A DNA stretch of 64,000 nt. It comes from Pseudacidovorax intermedius. GTDB taxonomy: Bacteria; Pseudomonadota; Gammaproteobacteria; Burkholderiales; Burkholderiaceae_C. This document shows positions 55,864-64,000 of this stretch, piece after piece. The notes under the pieces are model-generated. The model did not search any database. It saw only the letters and a list, made by a program, of their open reading frames with translations, and was not told the origin of the DNA. Both the position numbers and the translations under genes were made by a program. The stretch lies in the NCBI RefSeq assembly GCF_003350475.1, contig NZ_QQAV01000008.1, positions 96,507-160,506 of the forward strand, written 5' to 3'. The stretch's first letter is position 1; each line of letters starts with the position of its first letter.

Positions 55864-56643
55864 GTGCCCATCGAGCTCTACCGCGACGCGCAGCATGCCT
55901 GCCTGATGTTCACCGACCTGGTCCGCGACGGCGGCGAGGCGGTGCAGTGCAACCAGTTCCTGCTGATCGACCAGGGCGTGGGCGCCATCATCGATCCGGG
56001 CGGCAACATCGCCTTCAACGAGCTCTTCCTGGGCATGACGCGGCACTTCCCGCCGAACCGGCTGAGCTATCTGATCGCCTCGCATGCCGACCCCGACATC
56101 ATTGCCTCGCTGGACCGCTGGCTGACCACCACCTCGGCGCAGCTGGTGATCTCGCGCATCTGGGCCCGCTTTGCGCCGCACTTCGCCAAGAGCGGCAAGA
56201 CGACGGAGCGTGTGCTGTCGGTGCCCGATGCGGGCGGGCGGCTGCGGCTGGGCGGCAGCGAGTTGTGGTTGCTGCCCGCGCACTTCCTGCATTCGGAAGG
56301 CAACTTCCAGTTCTACGACCCTGTGAGCCGCATCCTGTTCTCGGGGGATCTGGGGGCCTCGATGGTGGGCGGTGCCGAGGCGCAGACGCCGGTGACGGAC
56401 TTCGCCCGCATCTGCCCGCACATGGAAGCCTTCCACCGCCGCTACATGGTGTCCAACAAGGTCATGCGGCTGTGGGTGCGCATGGCACGGCAGCTGGACA
56501 TCGCACTGCTGGTGCCGCAGCACGGCGCGCCGCTCGCGGGGCCGGCCATCGGCGCTTTTCTGGACTGGGCCGAATCCCTGCAGTGCGGGATCGACCTGCT
56601 GGGGCAGGACGCCTACCTCGTGCCGTCGGGCGTGTTGGGATAG
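55864..56643 (+). CDS. ODP-type metallo-beta-lactamase-fold protein (flavodiiron-like, O2-binding)
   Basis: About 259 residues from a GTG at 55864 (PIELYRDAQHACLMFTDLV); an ATG at 55756 would add 36 low-complexity residues. Di-iron motifs: SHADPDIIASLDRW, PAHFLHSEGNFQFYDP, FSGDLGASM and PQHGAPL. Homologues bind oxygen or act as sensors linked to chemotaxis and signalling. No flavodoxin domain follows, so it is not a complete flavodiiron reductase. Confidence 0.87.
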   Translation: MPIELYRDAQHACLMFTDLVRDGGEAVQCNQFLLIDQGVGAIIDPGGNIAFNELFLGMTRHFPPNRLSYLIASHADPDIIASLDRWLTTTSAQLVISRIWARFAPHFAKSGKTTERVLSVPDAGGRLRLGGSELWLLPAHFLHSEGNFQFYDPVSRILFSGDLGASMVGGAEAQTPVTDFARICPHMEAFHRRYMVSNKVMRLWVRMARQLDIALLVPQHGAPLAGPAIGAFLDWAESLQCGIDLLGQDAYLVPSGVLG

Positions 56644-56657
56644 GCGTCCTGCATCGC

Positions 56658-56891
56658 CTAGGCGGCGGCTTGGTCGCCTCTTTCGGGGCGGATCTTTCCA
56701 GCCTCCACGTACTGGTCGTACTGCAGCCGCGGCATGGCCGTGGTGCCGACGGTGCCGGGCTCGGCTTCCCACGACAGGGTGACGCTGTCGTCGGCTTCCA
56801 GGATCTCGACCCGGCCCTCCGGGATCTCGATGGGCGCGCCGTCGCCGGGCGTGAAGGTGACGTGGCCATGGATGGTGGCAAATCGGGGCAT
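56658..56891 (-). CDS. Small conserved hypothetical protein
   Basis: 77 residues with GAGGAG six bases before the ATG (MPRFATIHGHVTFTPGDGAP). Beta-rich, no membrane part (VEILEADDSVTLSWE). Function unknown. Convergent with the ODP-type gene. Confidence 0.7.
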   Translation of the reverse strand: MPRFATIHGHVTFTPGDGAPIEIPEGRVEILEADDSVTLSWEAEPGTVGTTAMPRLQYDQYVEAGKIRPERGDQAAA

Positions 56892-57044
56892 TCGTTTCTC
56901 CTCGGACGATGGTTCGGGCGGGCCTTCCACTGCGACCCGCCTCGCTGCGGATTGCATCAGGGCCGGGGCCGGATGCCGTGTCGGACGGCGGCGCATGCTG
57001 CAGCGCGGCAGGGTCGCTTTCCTGGTTGAGGCCGGCCGAAGCCT

Positions 57045-57965
57045 TCAGGCCTCGATGAAGAGCGCCGGGTCCACCATCGTCCGGTTGAGCATCACGCCCC
57101 AGTGCAGGTGCGGCCCCGTCACGCGGCCGGTGGCGCCGACGGCGCAGAAGGCGTCGCCCGTGGCCAGGCGGTCGCCCACCTTCGCATCGATGCGGCTGAG
57201 GTGGCAGTACATGCTCAGCAGTCCGCCGCCATGGTCCAGCCAGACGGTGCCGCCGTTGAAGAAGTAGTCGCCCGTGTCGATCACCCGTCCGGGCAGCGGC
57301 GCGCGCACGGGCGCGCCGGTGGCGGCGGCGATGTCCATGCCGCTGTGCGGATTGCGGGCCTGGCCGTTGAAGACGCGGCGCAGGCCGAAGGAGCTGGAGC
57401 GTCGCCCGGGCACCGGCACCGCCATCGCCAGTTCGGCGGGCAGCGGGTCGCTGAAGGTGGCCATCACGCCGGCCTGGTGGTCGCGCTCGCGCTCGTAGCG
57501 GGCCTGGTCCGCGGCGGAGAGGTCGACGGTCTTCGGCGCCACGGTGAGGCGCTGCTCGGCATAGCGCTTGGGCGCGATGGCATAGGGGATGCGGCGGCTG
57601 CCGCCCGCCTCGCCGACCCGCACGTGGGCCTCGCCGGGCTGCGCGGCAAGCGGAATGCCGACGATGGCGGTCCAGGCGATGGCGTCGCCCACCACCAGCA
57701 CCGGCAGGCCCGCTTCCGTCGTCACGCGCGGGTGATGGTTGGCGGGGCCCAGCGGCAGTCGTGCCACGCCGCCCGGCACCTGGAGGGCGTGCGGCCACAC
57801 GCCCGGCTCGGCCTCGGTCGATGGATCGCCGGTGCGGGCCCTGGCCGCGGCGTCCAGGGCCAGGACGGGGAGCGCGGCGCAGGCCGCCGCGATCGAGAGG
57901 AAGGCGCGTCGGCGGGTGCCGGCATGCGTCGAAGCGGAAGTAGAGAAGCGGGGCAGGTCGGTCAT
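57045..57965 (-). CDS. M23-family peptidoglycan endopeptidase
   Basis: 306 residues. Signal sequence with an RRR start (RRAFLSIAAACAALPVLALDA). The LytM/M23 domain is C-terminal with zinc ligands in NPHSGMDIA, YCHLSRI and GPHLHWGV. It should cut peptide cross-links in the cell wall from the periplasm. The N-terminal half is a beta-rich region before YERERDHQAGV. Confidence 0.92.
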   Translation of the reverse strand: MTDLPRFSTSASTHAGTRRRAFLSIAAACAALPVLALDAAARARTGDPSTEAEPGVWPHALQVPGGVARLPLGPANHHPRVTTEAGLPVLVVGDAIAWTAIVGIPLAAQPGEAHVRVGEAGGSRRIPYAIAPKRYAEQRLTVAPKTVDLSAADQARYERERDHQAGVMATFSDPLPAELAMAVPVPGRRSSSFGLRRVFNGQARNPHSGMDIAAATGAPVRAPLPGRVIDTGDYFFNGGTVWLDHGGGLLSMYCHLSRIDAKVGDRLATGDAFCAVGATGRVTGPHLHWGVMLNRTMVDPALFIEA

Positions 57966-58056
57966 TCGTTCGGTTCAGGTCTTTGGCGAAGATGGCGCGT
58001 CGTCCGGGCGGCCGCCTGTCGGCGCGCGACAGGCGTCCCCCTTTGCGGCCAGGCGC

Positions 58057-58773
58057 TCAGCCCGCGCCCAGCCCGCCATCGGCCATGCGCCGGGCATAGA
58101 CCGCCAGCACGATGCGCTCCGAATGCACGAGGTAGTCGCTCAGCGCGGTGCTCGCCTTGGCGAAGTCGCCGGCCTCGGTCAGTTCCAGGATGCGCTGGTT
58201 CATGTCCACGTAGGGCGCGTGCAGGAACTCGGGGTCGCGCAGCATGCCGAAGGCCAGCCGCAGCTCGGCCAGCACCTGGCCGAAGAGCTGGTTGAGCCGC
58301 TCGCTGTCCGCCAGTTCCACGATGCCCATGTGGAAGGCCATGTTGGCCGTTCCCACGCCCAGCCAGTCGCCGGCATCGCGGGCGCGCACGGCTGCCTCCA
58401 CCGCCTCGCGCATGCGCTTCTTGGCCGGATGCCGCGGGTAGGCCTGGGCCAGGGCCTGGCATTCGATCAGCCGGCGCACGCGGTAGATGTCGATGATGGC
58501 CGCGATGCTCGGGATGGCCACGAACACGCCCCGGTTGGGCTCGTGACGCAGCAGGCCGTCCTTGGTGAGCAGGCGGAACACCTCGCGCAGGGTATTGCGC
58601 GAGATGGCGAGGCTGTCGCTCAGCGTCTGCTCCGACAGCCGCTGGCCGGGCGCGAACTCGCCGTGGGTGATCTTCTGGCGGATCTGCTCGGCCACGCGCT
58701 CCGTGAGCGTGCGGGCGGAGGCGGCGTCGTCGGCAGCCGGGCCGGCCGTGGCGGAGGAGGGGGTCTTGGTCAT
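58057..58773 (-). CDS. GntR-family regulator, FCD (FadR) type
   Basis: 238 residues. N-terminal winged helix ([40 protein letters not shown]) and an all-helical FCD domain whose metal-binding His residues can be seen around [12 protein letters not shown] and LVHSERIV. The target is unclear: it is divergent from the pcp gene and precedes the M23 gene by 90 bases. Confidence 0.9.
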   Translation of the reverse strand: MTKTPSSATAGPAADDAASARTLTERVAEQIRQKITHGEFAPGQRLSEQTLSDSLAISRNTLREVFRLLTKDGLLRHEPNRGVFVAIPSIAAIIDIYRVRRLIECQALAQAYPRHPAKKRMREAVEAAVRARDAGDWLGVGTANMAFHMGIVELADSERLNQLFGQVLAELRLAFGMLRDPEFLHAPYVDMNQRILELTEAGDFAKASTALSDYLVHSERIVLAVYARRMADGGLGAG

Positions 58774-58846
58774 GCGTAGCGAACAGGAGCGACGATCCGG
58801 CGTCTTGGGGGGGTGCCGGGCGGCTGTCGATTATTCTGCTTTCGCC

Positions 58847-59503
58847 ATGCCCCGCATCCTGCTCTCCGGCTTCGAGCCCTTCGATCGCGACACCGTCAAT
58901 CCGTCCTGGGAGGTGGCGCGGGCATTGGACGGCTGGCAGGTCGATGGCGCGACCGTGCAGGCGGTGCGCTTGCCCTGCGTGTTCGGCGAAGCGCTGGAGC
59001 GGCTCGATGCCGCCCTGGCTGTGGGGGAGCGGCCCGTGCTGGTGATCGGCCTGGGCCTGGCAGGCGGGCGTACCGAGGTGACGCCGGAGCGCGCGGCCCT
59101 CAACGTGGACGATGCGCGCATCCCCGACAACGCGGGGCGGCAGCCCGTGGATCGGCCCGTGGTCGCGCAGGGGCCGGCCGCCTACTTCTCCACCCTGCCC
59201 GTCAAGGCCATCGTGCAGGCGCTTCGCCGCGAGGGGCTCCCGGCCTCGGTGTCGAACAGTGCCGGGACCTTCGTCTGCAACCATGTCTTCTATGGGCTGA
59301 TGCACCGGCTGGCCACGCAGGCCGGACTGCAGGGCGTGCGCGGTGGCTTCGTCCATGTGCCGGCCTTGCCCGAGCAGGCCGCGCGGATGCCGGGCATGCC
59401 GAGCCTCGGCCTGGAGATGCAGGTGCAGGCGCTGCGCGTCCTGCTGCAGACGGCGCTGACCGTGCAGACGGACCTGCGGGAGCAGGGCGGCAGCCTGCGC
59501 TGA
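58847..59503 (+). CDS. pcp: Pyrrolidone-carboxylate (pyroglutamyl) peptidase
   Basis: 218 residues, the family length. N-terminal [19 protein letters not shown], catalytic Glu81 (VTPERAALN), Cys144 ([15 protein letters not shown]) and His170 ([12 protein letters not shown]). A cytoplasmic cysteine peptidase that removes N-terminal pyroglutamate. Stands alone; divergent from the GntR gene. Confidence 0.94.
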   Translation: MPRILLSGFEPFDRDTVNPSWEVARALDGWQVDGATVQAVRLPCVFGEALERLDAALAVGERPVLVIGLGLAGGRTEVTPERAALNVDDARIPDNAGRQPVDRPVVAQGPAAYFSTLPVKAIVQALRREGLPASVSNSAGTFVCNHVFYGLMHRLATQAGLQGVRGGFVHVPALPEQAARMPGMPSLGLEMQVQALRVLLQTALTVQTDLREQGGSLR

Positions 59504-59522
59504 CACGGCGGCGCCGGCCGCG

Positions 59523-60395
59523 CTAGTCGGTGTAGGCCTGGCCGATCAGTTGCAACAGATCGAGCAGGGCCGGGGCGGGGCTGCTGCGGGTGCGGGTCAC
59601 CAGCCCGATCTCGCGGAAGAAGGTGTGCTCGCCCAGCGACACGGCGCGCACGCCATCGGGCCACGGCGCCTTGCCGAAGGATTGCGGCACCAGGGAGACG
59701 CCCATGCCGCATGCCACCATCTGCGCGATCGCGTCGAGCTCGTCGATCTCGACGCAGTCCTGCACGCTCAGGCAGGCATCGCGCAGGAAGCGCTCGACCA
59801 GCCGGCCGCCGAAGGAGGTGCGGTCGTAGCGGATGAAGGGTTGCGTGGCCAGGACGCCGCGCCAGTCCTCGGACTCCGGCAGCGCGGTGGGAACCAGCAG
59901 CCAGAAGGGCTCCTGCGTCAGCGGCGTCCAGGCCAGGTCGGCCTGCAGGCCGAACACCGGGCGGATCATGATCGCGGCGTCCAGTTCGCCGGCGTCCACC
60001 TGGTTGAGCAACTGGAAGGACACGCCCGGCACCACGCGCACATGGACGCCCGGATGCTGTGCGCGAAAGTGCATCAGCACCCGCGGCAACACGCGCGACT
60101 GCGCCGAGGCGATGGCGCCCAGCGACAGGCGGCCGCTCAACGGCCGGCTCCGCGACTGGGCCGCCATGTCGTCGAACAGGCGCACCACCTCGCGCGCCTG
60201 CGCCAGCGCATTCAGGCCCTGTGGGTTGAGCCGGGCGGTGCGTCCCTCGCGGATGAAGAGCGCGTGGCCCAGCTGTTCCTCCAGCCGTTGCATCTGGGCG
60301 CTGACGGCGGCCTGGGTGAGGCCGATCCGCTGTCCTGCGCGGACGAAGGTGCCTTCCTCGGCGATGGCAATGAATGTCTTGAGCTCGCGGATCAT
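59523..60395 (-). CDS. LysR-family transcriptional regulator
   Basis: 290 residues: MIRELKTFIAIAEEGTFVRAGQRIGLTQAAVSAQMQRLEEQ forms the winged helix; the substrate domain follows. Divergent from the VOC gene across a 101-base AT-rich region with a LysR-type palindrome, so it most likely controls that gene and itself. Confidence 0.91.
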   Translation of the reverse strand: MIRELKTFIAIAEEGTFVRAGQRIGLTQAAVSAQMQRLEEQLGHALFIREGRTARLNPQGLNALAQAREVVRLFDDMAAQSRSRPLSGRLSLGAIASAQSRVLPRVLMHFRAQHPGVHVRVVPGVSFQLLNQVDAGELDAAIMIRPVFGLQADLAWTPLTQEPFWLLVPTALPESEDWRGVLATQPFIRYDRTSFGGRLVERFLRDACLSVQDCVEIDELDAIAQMVACGMGVSLVPQSFGKAPWPDGVRAVSLGEHTFFREIGLVTRTRSSPAPALLDLLQLIGQAYTD

Positions 60396-60400
60396 GATCG

Positions 60401-60415
60401 ATCAATTTTATTGAT
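60401..60415. promoter_or_regulatory. LysR-type palindrome in the divergent lysR/VOC promoter
   Basis: ATCAAT-TTT-ATTGAT, a perfect 15-bp palindrome with the T-N11-A pattern, six bases before the lysR ATG on the minus strand. A second partly similar ATTGAT occurs at about 60433. Confidence 0.65.
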
Positions 60416-60496
60416 TGAATTCAGAAAAATATATTGATTTTATTTTTCTTCAAGCCTTCCTAGACTGGCGCCCAGCTTCCCCACCCTCTCACTGCC

Positions 60497-60940
60497 ATGC
60501 TCGACGTGACCACCAATCCCACCCTGATGTCGCCCTTCCACCTCGCCTTCCCGGTCGACGACCTTGCCAAGGCGCGCACCTTCTACGGCGAACTGCTGGG
60601 CTGCCCCGAGGGCCGGAGTTCGGAGGACTGGATCGACTTCAACTTCTACGGCCACCAGATCGTGGCGCACCTGGCCCCCGGCGAATGCGGGCTGGCCCAG
60701 CGCAACGCGGTGGACGGCCACGGCGTGCCGGTGCGCCACTTCGGCATCGTTCTGCCCATGGCGCAGTGGGAGGACATGGCCCAGCGGCTGCGTGCTGCGG
60801 GCGTCGAATTCGTGATCGAGCCCTATGTCCGTTTCAAGGGCGAGGTGGGTGAACAGGCCACGATGTTCTTTTTGGATCCGGCCGGCAATGCCATGGAAAT
60901 CAAGGCGTTCAAGGACATCACGCGGCTTTTCGCCAAGTAA
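60497..60940 (+). CDS. VOC-family dioxygenase/glyoxalase-like protein
   Basis: 147 residues. [23 protein letters not shown] begins the first module with His15; [16 protein letters not shown] begins the second; Glu near [15 protein letters not shown] completes a possible 2-His-1-Glu metal site. Members of this type are often annotated as extradiol dioxygenases. Cytoplasmic, single gene ended by a strong terminator. Confidence 0.88.
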   Translation: MLDVTTNPTLMSPFHLAFPVDDLAKARTFYGELLGCPEGRSSEDWIDFNFYGHQIVAHLAPGECGLAQRNAVDGHGVPVRHFGIVLPMAQWEDMAQRLRAAGVEFVIEPYVRFKGEVGEQATMFFLDPAGNAMEIKAFKDITRLFAK

Positions 60941-60980
60941 ATAGTTTCCGCTCCGTGCCGTGCCCAGCAGGGCCGGCGGG

Positions 60981-61014
60981 AAAAGCGCCCGGTTTTAAAC
61001 CGGGCGCTTTTTTT
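60981..61014 (+). terminator. Strong bidirectional-type terminator after the VOC gene
   Basis: Fifteen-base arms AAAAGCGCCCGGTTT and AAACCGGGCGCTTTT around one T, followed by further T residues. It starts 40 bases after the VOC stop. Confidence 0.93.
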
Positions 61015-61418
61015 ATTGGAGATCAATGGCGAGCGAGGTGCAAGAAAGGGCCTCGTTCCTCGCGCCAGATTGGTTTTGGTTTGGTGTTCGTGGCTCTGCA
61101 AGTTGTTGTCATAAAAGGACAAATTTTCCGACCAAGGATGCCCGCCGGGCGAGTCGACATTAACTTTAGGCTCGAATCCCGAATCTGGTGCCTCATGCCC
61201 TTTCCTGGGCGTGCCCAATTGAGGTGGCGCACGGGCTGGTGCATTTGTTCGAATCGACAATGCATTTTGTTTGGCATGGATCATGCGTATTCCACTGCAT
61301 TCTTGATTTCCATCAAATTCGGTTTCTTTTGAGCGCGGGATTTTTTCCAGGCGCCGTCCGCATGCACAGAACACTTACGGCACGCCGCCCCTGGCGGTTC
61401 GACATGGAGAGAGCAAAC

Positions 61419-61446
61419 GCCCGCCGAGGCACCGCCCTCGGCGGGC
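61419..61446. terminator. GC-rich hairpin upstream of the liv-type operon
   Basis: GCCCGCCGAGG-CACCGC-CCTCGGCGGGC, an 11-bp perfect stem. No T-run follows, so it may be a rho-dependent stop, an attenuator or a structured element rather than a classical terminator. Confidence 0.5.
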
Positions 61447-61556
61447 AGGTTCGCGAGTCCTCGATCATCCGGATCAGCACTCCTCCGGTCCGCTGACGTG
61501 CACCACGAGGACCGCTGCCTGCACCGTGGCAGGGCAAACCCGGGCTTTTCGCGCCC

Positions 61557-61582
61557 CAATATTGTTCAACAATCAATATTGT
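61557..61582. promoter_or_regulatory. Overlapping palindrome and direct repeats before the liv-type operon
   Basis: CAATATTGT occurs at 61557-61565 and again at 61574-61582, 17 bases apart, and between them lies the palindrome ATTGTT-C-AACAAT (61561-61573). The DNA is AT-rich, unlike its surroundings. Probably a regulator site about 130 bases before the receptor gene. Confidence 0.55.
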
Positions 61583-61708
61583 GTTGTTGGATTTGATGGA
61601 TCGCGTTGTTGGAGTATGGCATGGGTTTTGCGTCACAAGCACGACAAGCCTGTAGCCGCCGGCGCTGTGCCGGCACTGATGTCGATCAACCTTTTTGAGG
61701 AGTTGCTG

Positions 61709-62956
61709 ATGAACCGCAGAGAAATCCTGATGCAGATGGCTGGCCTTGGCGCCCTGGCGATGAGCGCGTCGCCCAGTTGGGCTGCCGACGACGACATCGT
61801 GGTCGGCGCCATCTATCCCATGAGCGGCCCCAACGCCCAGGTGGGCGTGGACGCGCGCCACGCCATCGACACGGCCCTGCAGATCATCAACACGCCCACG
61901 CAGGTCGATCTGCCCGGTGCCGCCGGCTCGGGGATCGCCAGCCTGGGTGGCCGCAAGTTGCGGGTGGTCTACGCCGATCACCAGGCCGACCCGCAGAAGG
62001 GCCGCGCCGAAGCCGAGCGCCTGATCACGCAGGAGAAGGCCGTGGCCATCATCGGCTGCTTCCACTCCTCGGTGGCCGCCACCGTCAGCACCACCTGCGA
62101 GCGCTATGGCGTGCCCTTCGTGTGCGCGGACTCCTCCTCGCCCAGCCTGCATCGCCGCAATCTCAAGACCTTCTTCCGGCCGGCCGCGCACGACGAGATG
62201 TTCTCCGAGGCCATGTTCGACTTCATGGATCTGCAGAAGAAGCAGGGCAAGAAGGTCGAGACCGTGGCCCTGTTCTTCGAGGACACCATCTTCGGCACCG
62301 ACTCGTCCACCGTGCAGCGCAAGCTGGCCGCCGAGCGCGGCTACAAGGTGGCGGCGGACGTGAAGTTCCGCGCCAACTCGCCCTCGCTGTCGGCCGAGGT
62401 GCAGCAGCTCAAGTCTGCCAACGCGGACGTGCTGCTGCCCTCCTGCTACACCACCGACGTCATCCTGCTGATGAACACCTGCACGCAGCTGGGCTACAAG
62501 CCGCGCAACATCGTGGCGCAGGCTGCCGGCTTCGTGGAGAAGGCCGCGCTCGACGTGGTGGGCGACAAGCTGCAGGGCATGATCACCCGCGCCAGCTTCG
62601 CACTGGACACCGCCGGCAAGCGGCCGTCCATCGGCTTCGTCAACACCGCCTTCAAGGCCCGCGCGGGCCGCGACCTCAACGACGCCAGCTCGCGGCAATT
62701 CATGGCGGCCATCGTGCTGGGCGACGCGCTGCAGCGCGCCGGCTCCACCGACAGCGAGAAGCTGCGCGCGGCCCTGGCCGCCACCGACATTCCGGGCGAC
62801 AAGACCATCATGCCGTGGTCGCGCGTCAAGTTCGACGCCAGCGGCCAGAACACCTTCGCCAGCCCGGTGCTGCAGCAGTTCAAGGGCACGGGCTTCGTCA
62901 CCGTCTTCCCGACGGCGGTGGCGATGGGCCAGCCCGTGTGGCCGATGAACGGCTGA
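61709..62956 (+). CDS. Branched-chain-amino-acid/amide-type ABC transporter substrate-binding protein
   Basis: 415 residues with GAGGAG six bases before the ATG. N-terminal signal (MNRREILMQMAGLGALAMSA, cleavage near SWAA), then DDDIVVGAIYPMSGPNAQVG and Peripla_BP_6 features (ADHQADPQKGRAEAERLI, IIGCFHSSVAATVS, FEDTIFGTDS). Periplasmic receptor for the livH/livM-type permeases encoded next. Substrate unknown; AmiC/UrtA-like proteins share this layout. Confidence 0.93.
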   Translation: MNRREILMQMAGLGALAMSASPSWAADDDIVVGAIYPMSGPNAQVGVDARHAIDTALQIINTPTQVDLPGAAGSGIASLGGRKLRVVYADHQADPQKGRAEAERLITQEKAVAIIGCFHSSVAATVSTTCERYGVPFVCADSSSPSLHRRNLKTFFRPAAHDEMFSEAMFDFMDLQKKQGKKVETVALFFEDTIFGTDSSTVQRKLAAERGYKVAADVKFRANSPSLSAEVQQLKSANADVLLPSCYTTDVILLMNTCTQLGYKPRNIVAQAAGFVEKAALDVVGDKLQGMITRASFALDTAGKRPSIGFVNTAFKARAGRDLNDASSRQFMAAIVLGDALQRAGSTDSEKLRAALAATDIPGDKTIMPWSRVKFDASGQNTFASPVLQQFKGTGFVTVFPTAVAMGQPVWPMNG

Positions 62957-62970
62957 GCCGGGAAGCACGA

Positions 62971-63849
62971 ATGAACGCGCAAGCAATCGCGCAGGTGCTC
63001 GCCAGCGGCGTGCTGATGGGGCTCATGTATGCGCTCATCGCCGTCGGCCTGTCGCTCATCTTCGGGCTGATGGACGTCGTGAACTTCGCCCACGGCGAGT
63101 TCCTGATGATGGGCATGTACCTCACCTTCGGCCTGGCCGTGGGCCTGCACCTGGACCCGCTGATCGGCATGCCGATCGTCGGCGCGGTGCTGTTCATGGC
63201 GGGCGTGCTGGTGTATCTGCTGATCGTGCGCCATGCCATGCGGGCCAAGGCCAACGTGGGCATGGTGCAGATCTTCTCCACCTTCGGCCTGGGCACGCTG
63301 ATGCAGGGCCTGGCCCAGTACTTCTTCACGCCCGACTACCGGCAGATCAGCAACAGCTGGCTGGCCAACAAGACGGTGGAGATCGGCGGCGTCTTCCTGC
63401 CGCAGCCGCAGATCGCCGGTGCGGTGGTCTCGCTGCTGGCCTTCGGCGGGCTGTACCTGCTGATGTCGCGCACCGACTTCGGCCGCGCGCTGGAAGCCAC
63501 GCGCGAGGACCAGGGCGCCGTGGCGCTGGTGGGCATCGACCGCAACCGCGTCTTCGCGCTGGGCTGGGGCCTGGGCCTGGCCATGGTGGGCGTGGCCGGT
63601 GCCATGCTGGCCAATTTCTATTACATCCATCCGCAGGTGGGCGGCGCCTTCAGCGGCATCGCCTATGTCGTGGTCGCCCTCGGCGGCTTCGGCAGCGTGT
63701 TCGGTGCGCTGGTGGGCGGCGTGGTGGTCGGGCTGGTCGAGGCCATGACCACGCTGGTGCTGCCCGCCTCGCTCAAGACCGTGGGCGTGTATGCCCTGTA
63801 CCTGCTGGTGGTCCTGCTGCGTCCCAGCGGCCTTTTCGGGAGACTCTGA
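62971..63849 (+). CDS. livH: Branched-chain-type ABC transporter permease (LivH family)
   Basis: 292 residues, about eight membrane segments; LSLIFGLMDVVNFAHGEFLMMG and GRALEATREDQGAVALVGID (the ATPase-contact loop) are diagnostic. It follows the receptor gene by 14 bases, and its stop overlaps the next ATG (TGATG). Confidence 0.94.
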   Translation: MNAQAIAQVLASGVLMGLMYALIAVGLSLIFGLMDVVNFAHGEFLMMGMYLTFGLAVGLHLDPLIGMPIVGAVLFMAGVLVYLLIVRHAMRAKANVGMVQIFSTFGLGTLMQGLAQYFFTPDYRQISNSWLANKTVEIGGVFLPQPQIAGAVVSLLAFGGLYLLMSRTDFGRALEATREDQGAVALVGIDRNRVFALGWGLGLAMVGVAGAMLANFYYIHPQVGGAFSGIAYVVVALGGFGSVFGALVGGVVVGLVEAMTTLVLPASLKTVGVYALYLLVVLLRPSGLFGRL

Positions 63850-64000
63850 TGACCGACGCAGCGATTGCTGTTCCCGCCGGCCGTGCGCCGGCCTCGGGTG
63901 CGCTGCAGGCCCATGCCGCGCAGCGGCGCCGCCAGTTGCTGACCGGCGCCGTCGTGCTGGTGCTGCTGGCCGCCGTGCCGCTGCTGGTGGGCGATGCCTA
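63849..64000 (+). CDS. livM: Branched-chain-type ABC transporter permease (LivM family), 5' part only
   Basis: Starts at 63849, overlapping livH by one base. Only the first ~50 residues are in the window: an Ala-rich hydrophilic start (MTDAAIAVPAGRAPASG) and the first membrane helix (LLTGAVVLVLLAAVPLLVG). Identity rests on position after livH; the ATPase genes would lie beyond the edge. Confidence 0.8.
   Translation, partial: MTDAAIAVPAGRAPASGALQAHAAQRRRQLLTGAVVLVLLAAVPLLVGDA

Larger units (their letters stand above)
60941..61708. other. Gene-poor, AT-richer stretch before the liv-type operon
   Basis: Almost 770 bases without a gene I can support. From left to right: the VOC terminator (60981-61014), an AT-richer segment with open frames on both strands that match nothing I know, a GC-rich hairpin (61419-61446) and a repeat-rich promoter region (61557-61582). 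The middle part could be a decayed gene. Confidence 0.55.

Noticed and set aside
61777-63849. A 690-codon frame suggesting a receptor-permease fusion
   Set aside because: The first part is an out-of-frame shadow of the receptor gene; livH has its own ATG at 62971 after the receptor stop.

Overview
This window is GC-rich chromosomal DNA of a beta-proteobacterium, most likely of the Comamonadaceae (Variovorax, Acidovorax or Xenophilus-like). The evidence is indirect: strong G/C third-position bias, three Bug-type periplasmic receptors plus a tctBA pair, many LysR regulators, a recJ/lolCD neighbourhood, and GC-rich palindromic repeats of a kind I associate with that family. No rRNA, tRNA, CRISPR array or complete insertion sequence was recognised.

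Layout. (1) 1-9.5 kb, minus strand: a type VI secretion payload island, vgrG - rhs effector with an HNH/EndoVII-like toxin tip - AT-rich immunity gene - a second, 5'-truncated rhs core fragment that runs off the left edge. The fragment is a nearly exact 793-bp direct repeat of the end of the rhs core. (2) 9.8-19 kb: tctBA carboxylate transporter without its receptor gene, an OmpR-type two-component system, recJ, an RpfE-like gene, then lolC and lolD on the plus strand. (3) 19.4-21.2 kb: a Tlde1-type peptidoglycan effector, a small membrane protein as candidate immunity, hcp, and a solitary HicB-like gene. (4) 21.2-24.5 kb: LysR, sulfatase, Bug receptor. (5) 24.5-31.4 kb: a 2-ketogluconate utilisation operon (kguE, kguK, kguD, ptxS) joined to a polar-amino-acid-type ABC transporter, with a perfect PtxS-type operator in front of it. 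(6) 31.4-32.1 kb: the tail of a LysM/lysozyme-like protein overlapping a secreted small protein, probably another broken effector/immunity pair. (7) 32.2-36.8 kb: BLUF photoreceptor and a stress operon (Mn catalase, cysteine hydrolase, SDR, DUF1264 lipoprotein) with a DUF892 protein. (8) 36.8-41.7 kb: LysR-controlled Bug / hydrolase / FAD monooxygenase / VOC operon. (9) 41.7-49.5 kb: low-complexity small proteins, then a signalling block of two NarL-type regulators, a kinase-like fragment with only a dimerisation domain, a sigma54 activator and a multi-PAS hybrid kinase. (10) 49.6-64 kb: aminotransferase, LysR regulators, Bug and ModA-like receptors, ODP-type metallo-beta-lactamase, M23 peptidase, GntR, pyroglutamyl peptidase, VOC protein, and the start of a liv-type ABC operon that runs off the right edge.

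How they work together: three separate loci (1-9.5, 19.4-20.7 and 31.4-32.1 kb) carry type VI effector/immunity material but no type VI structural genes beyond VgrG and Hcp, so they look like satellite payload islands served by an apparatus elsewhere in the genome. Most of the rest is nutrient uptake and catabolism, each operon next to its own regulator, typical of a soil or plant-associated generalist. Starts were chosen from visible ribosome binding sites, overlaps and family knowledge. No database search was run, so family names rest on recognised motifs and gene order.
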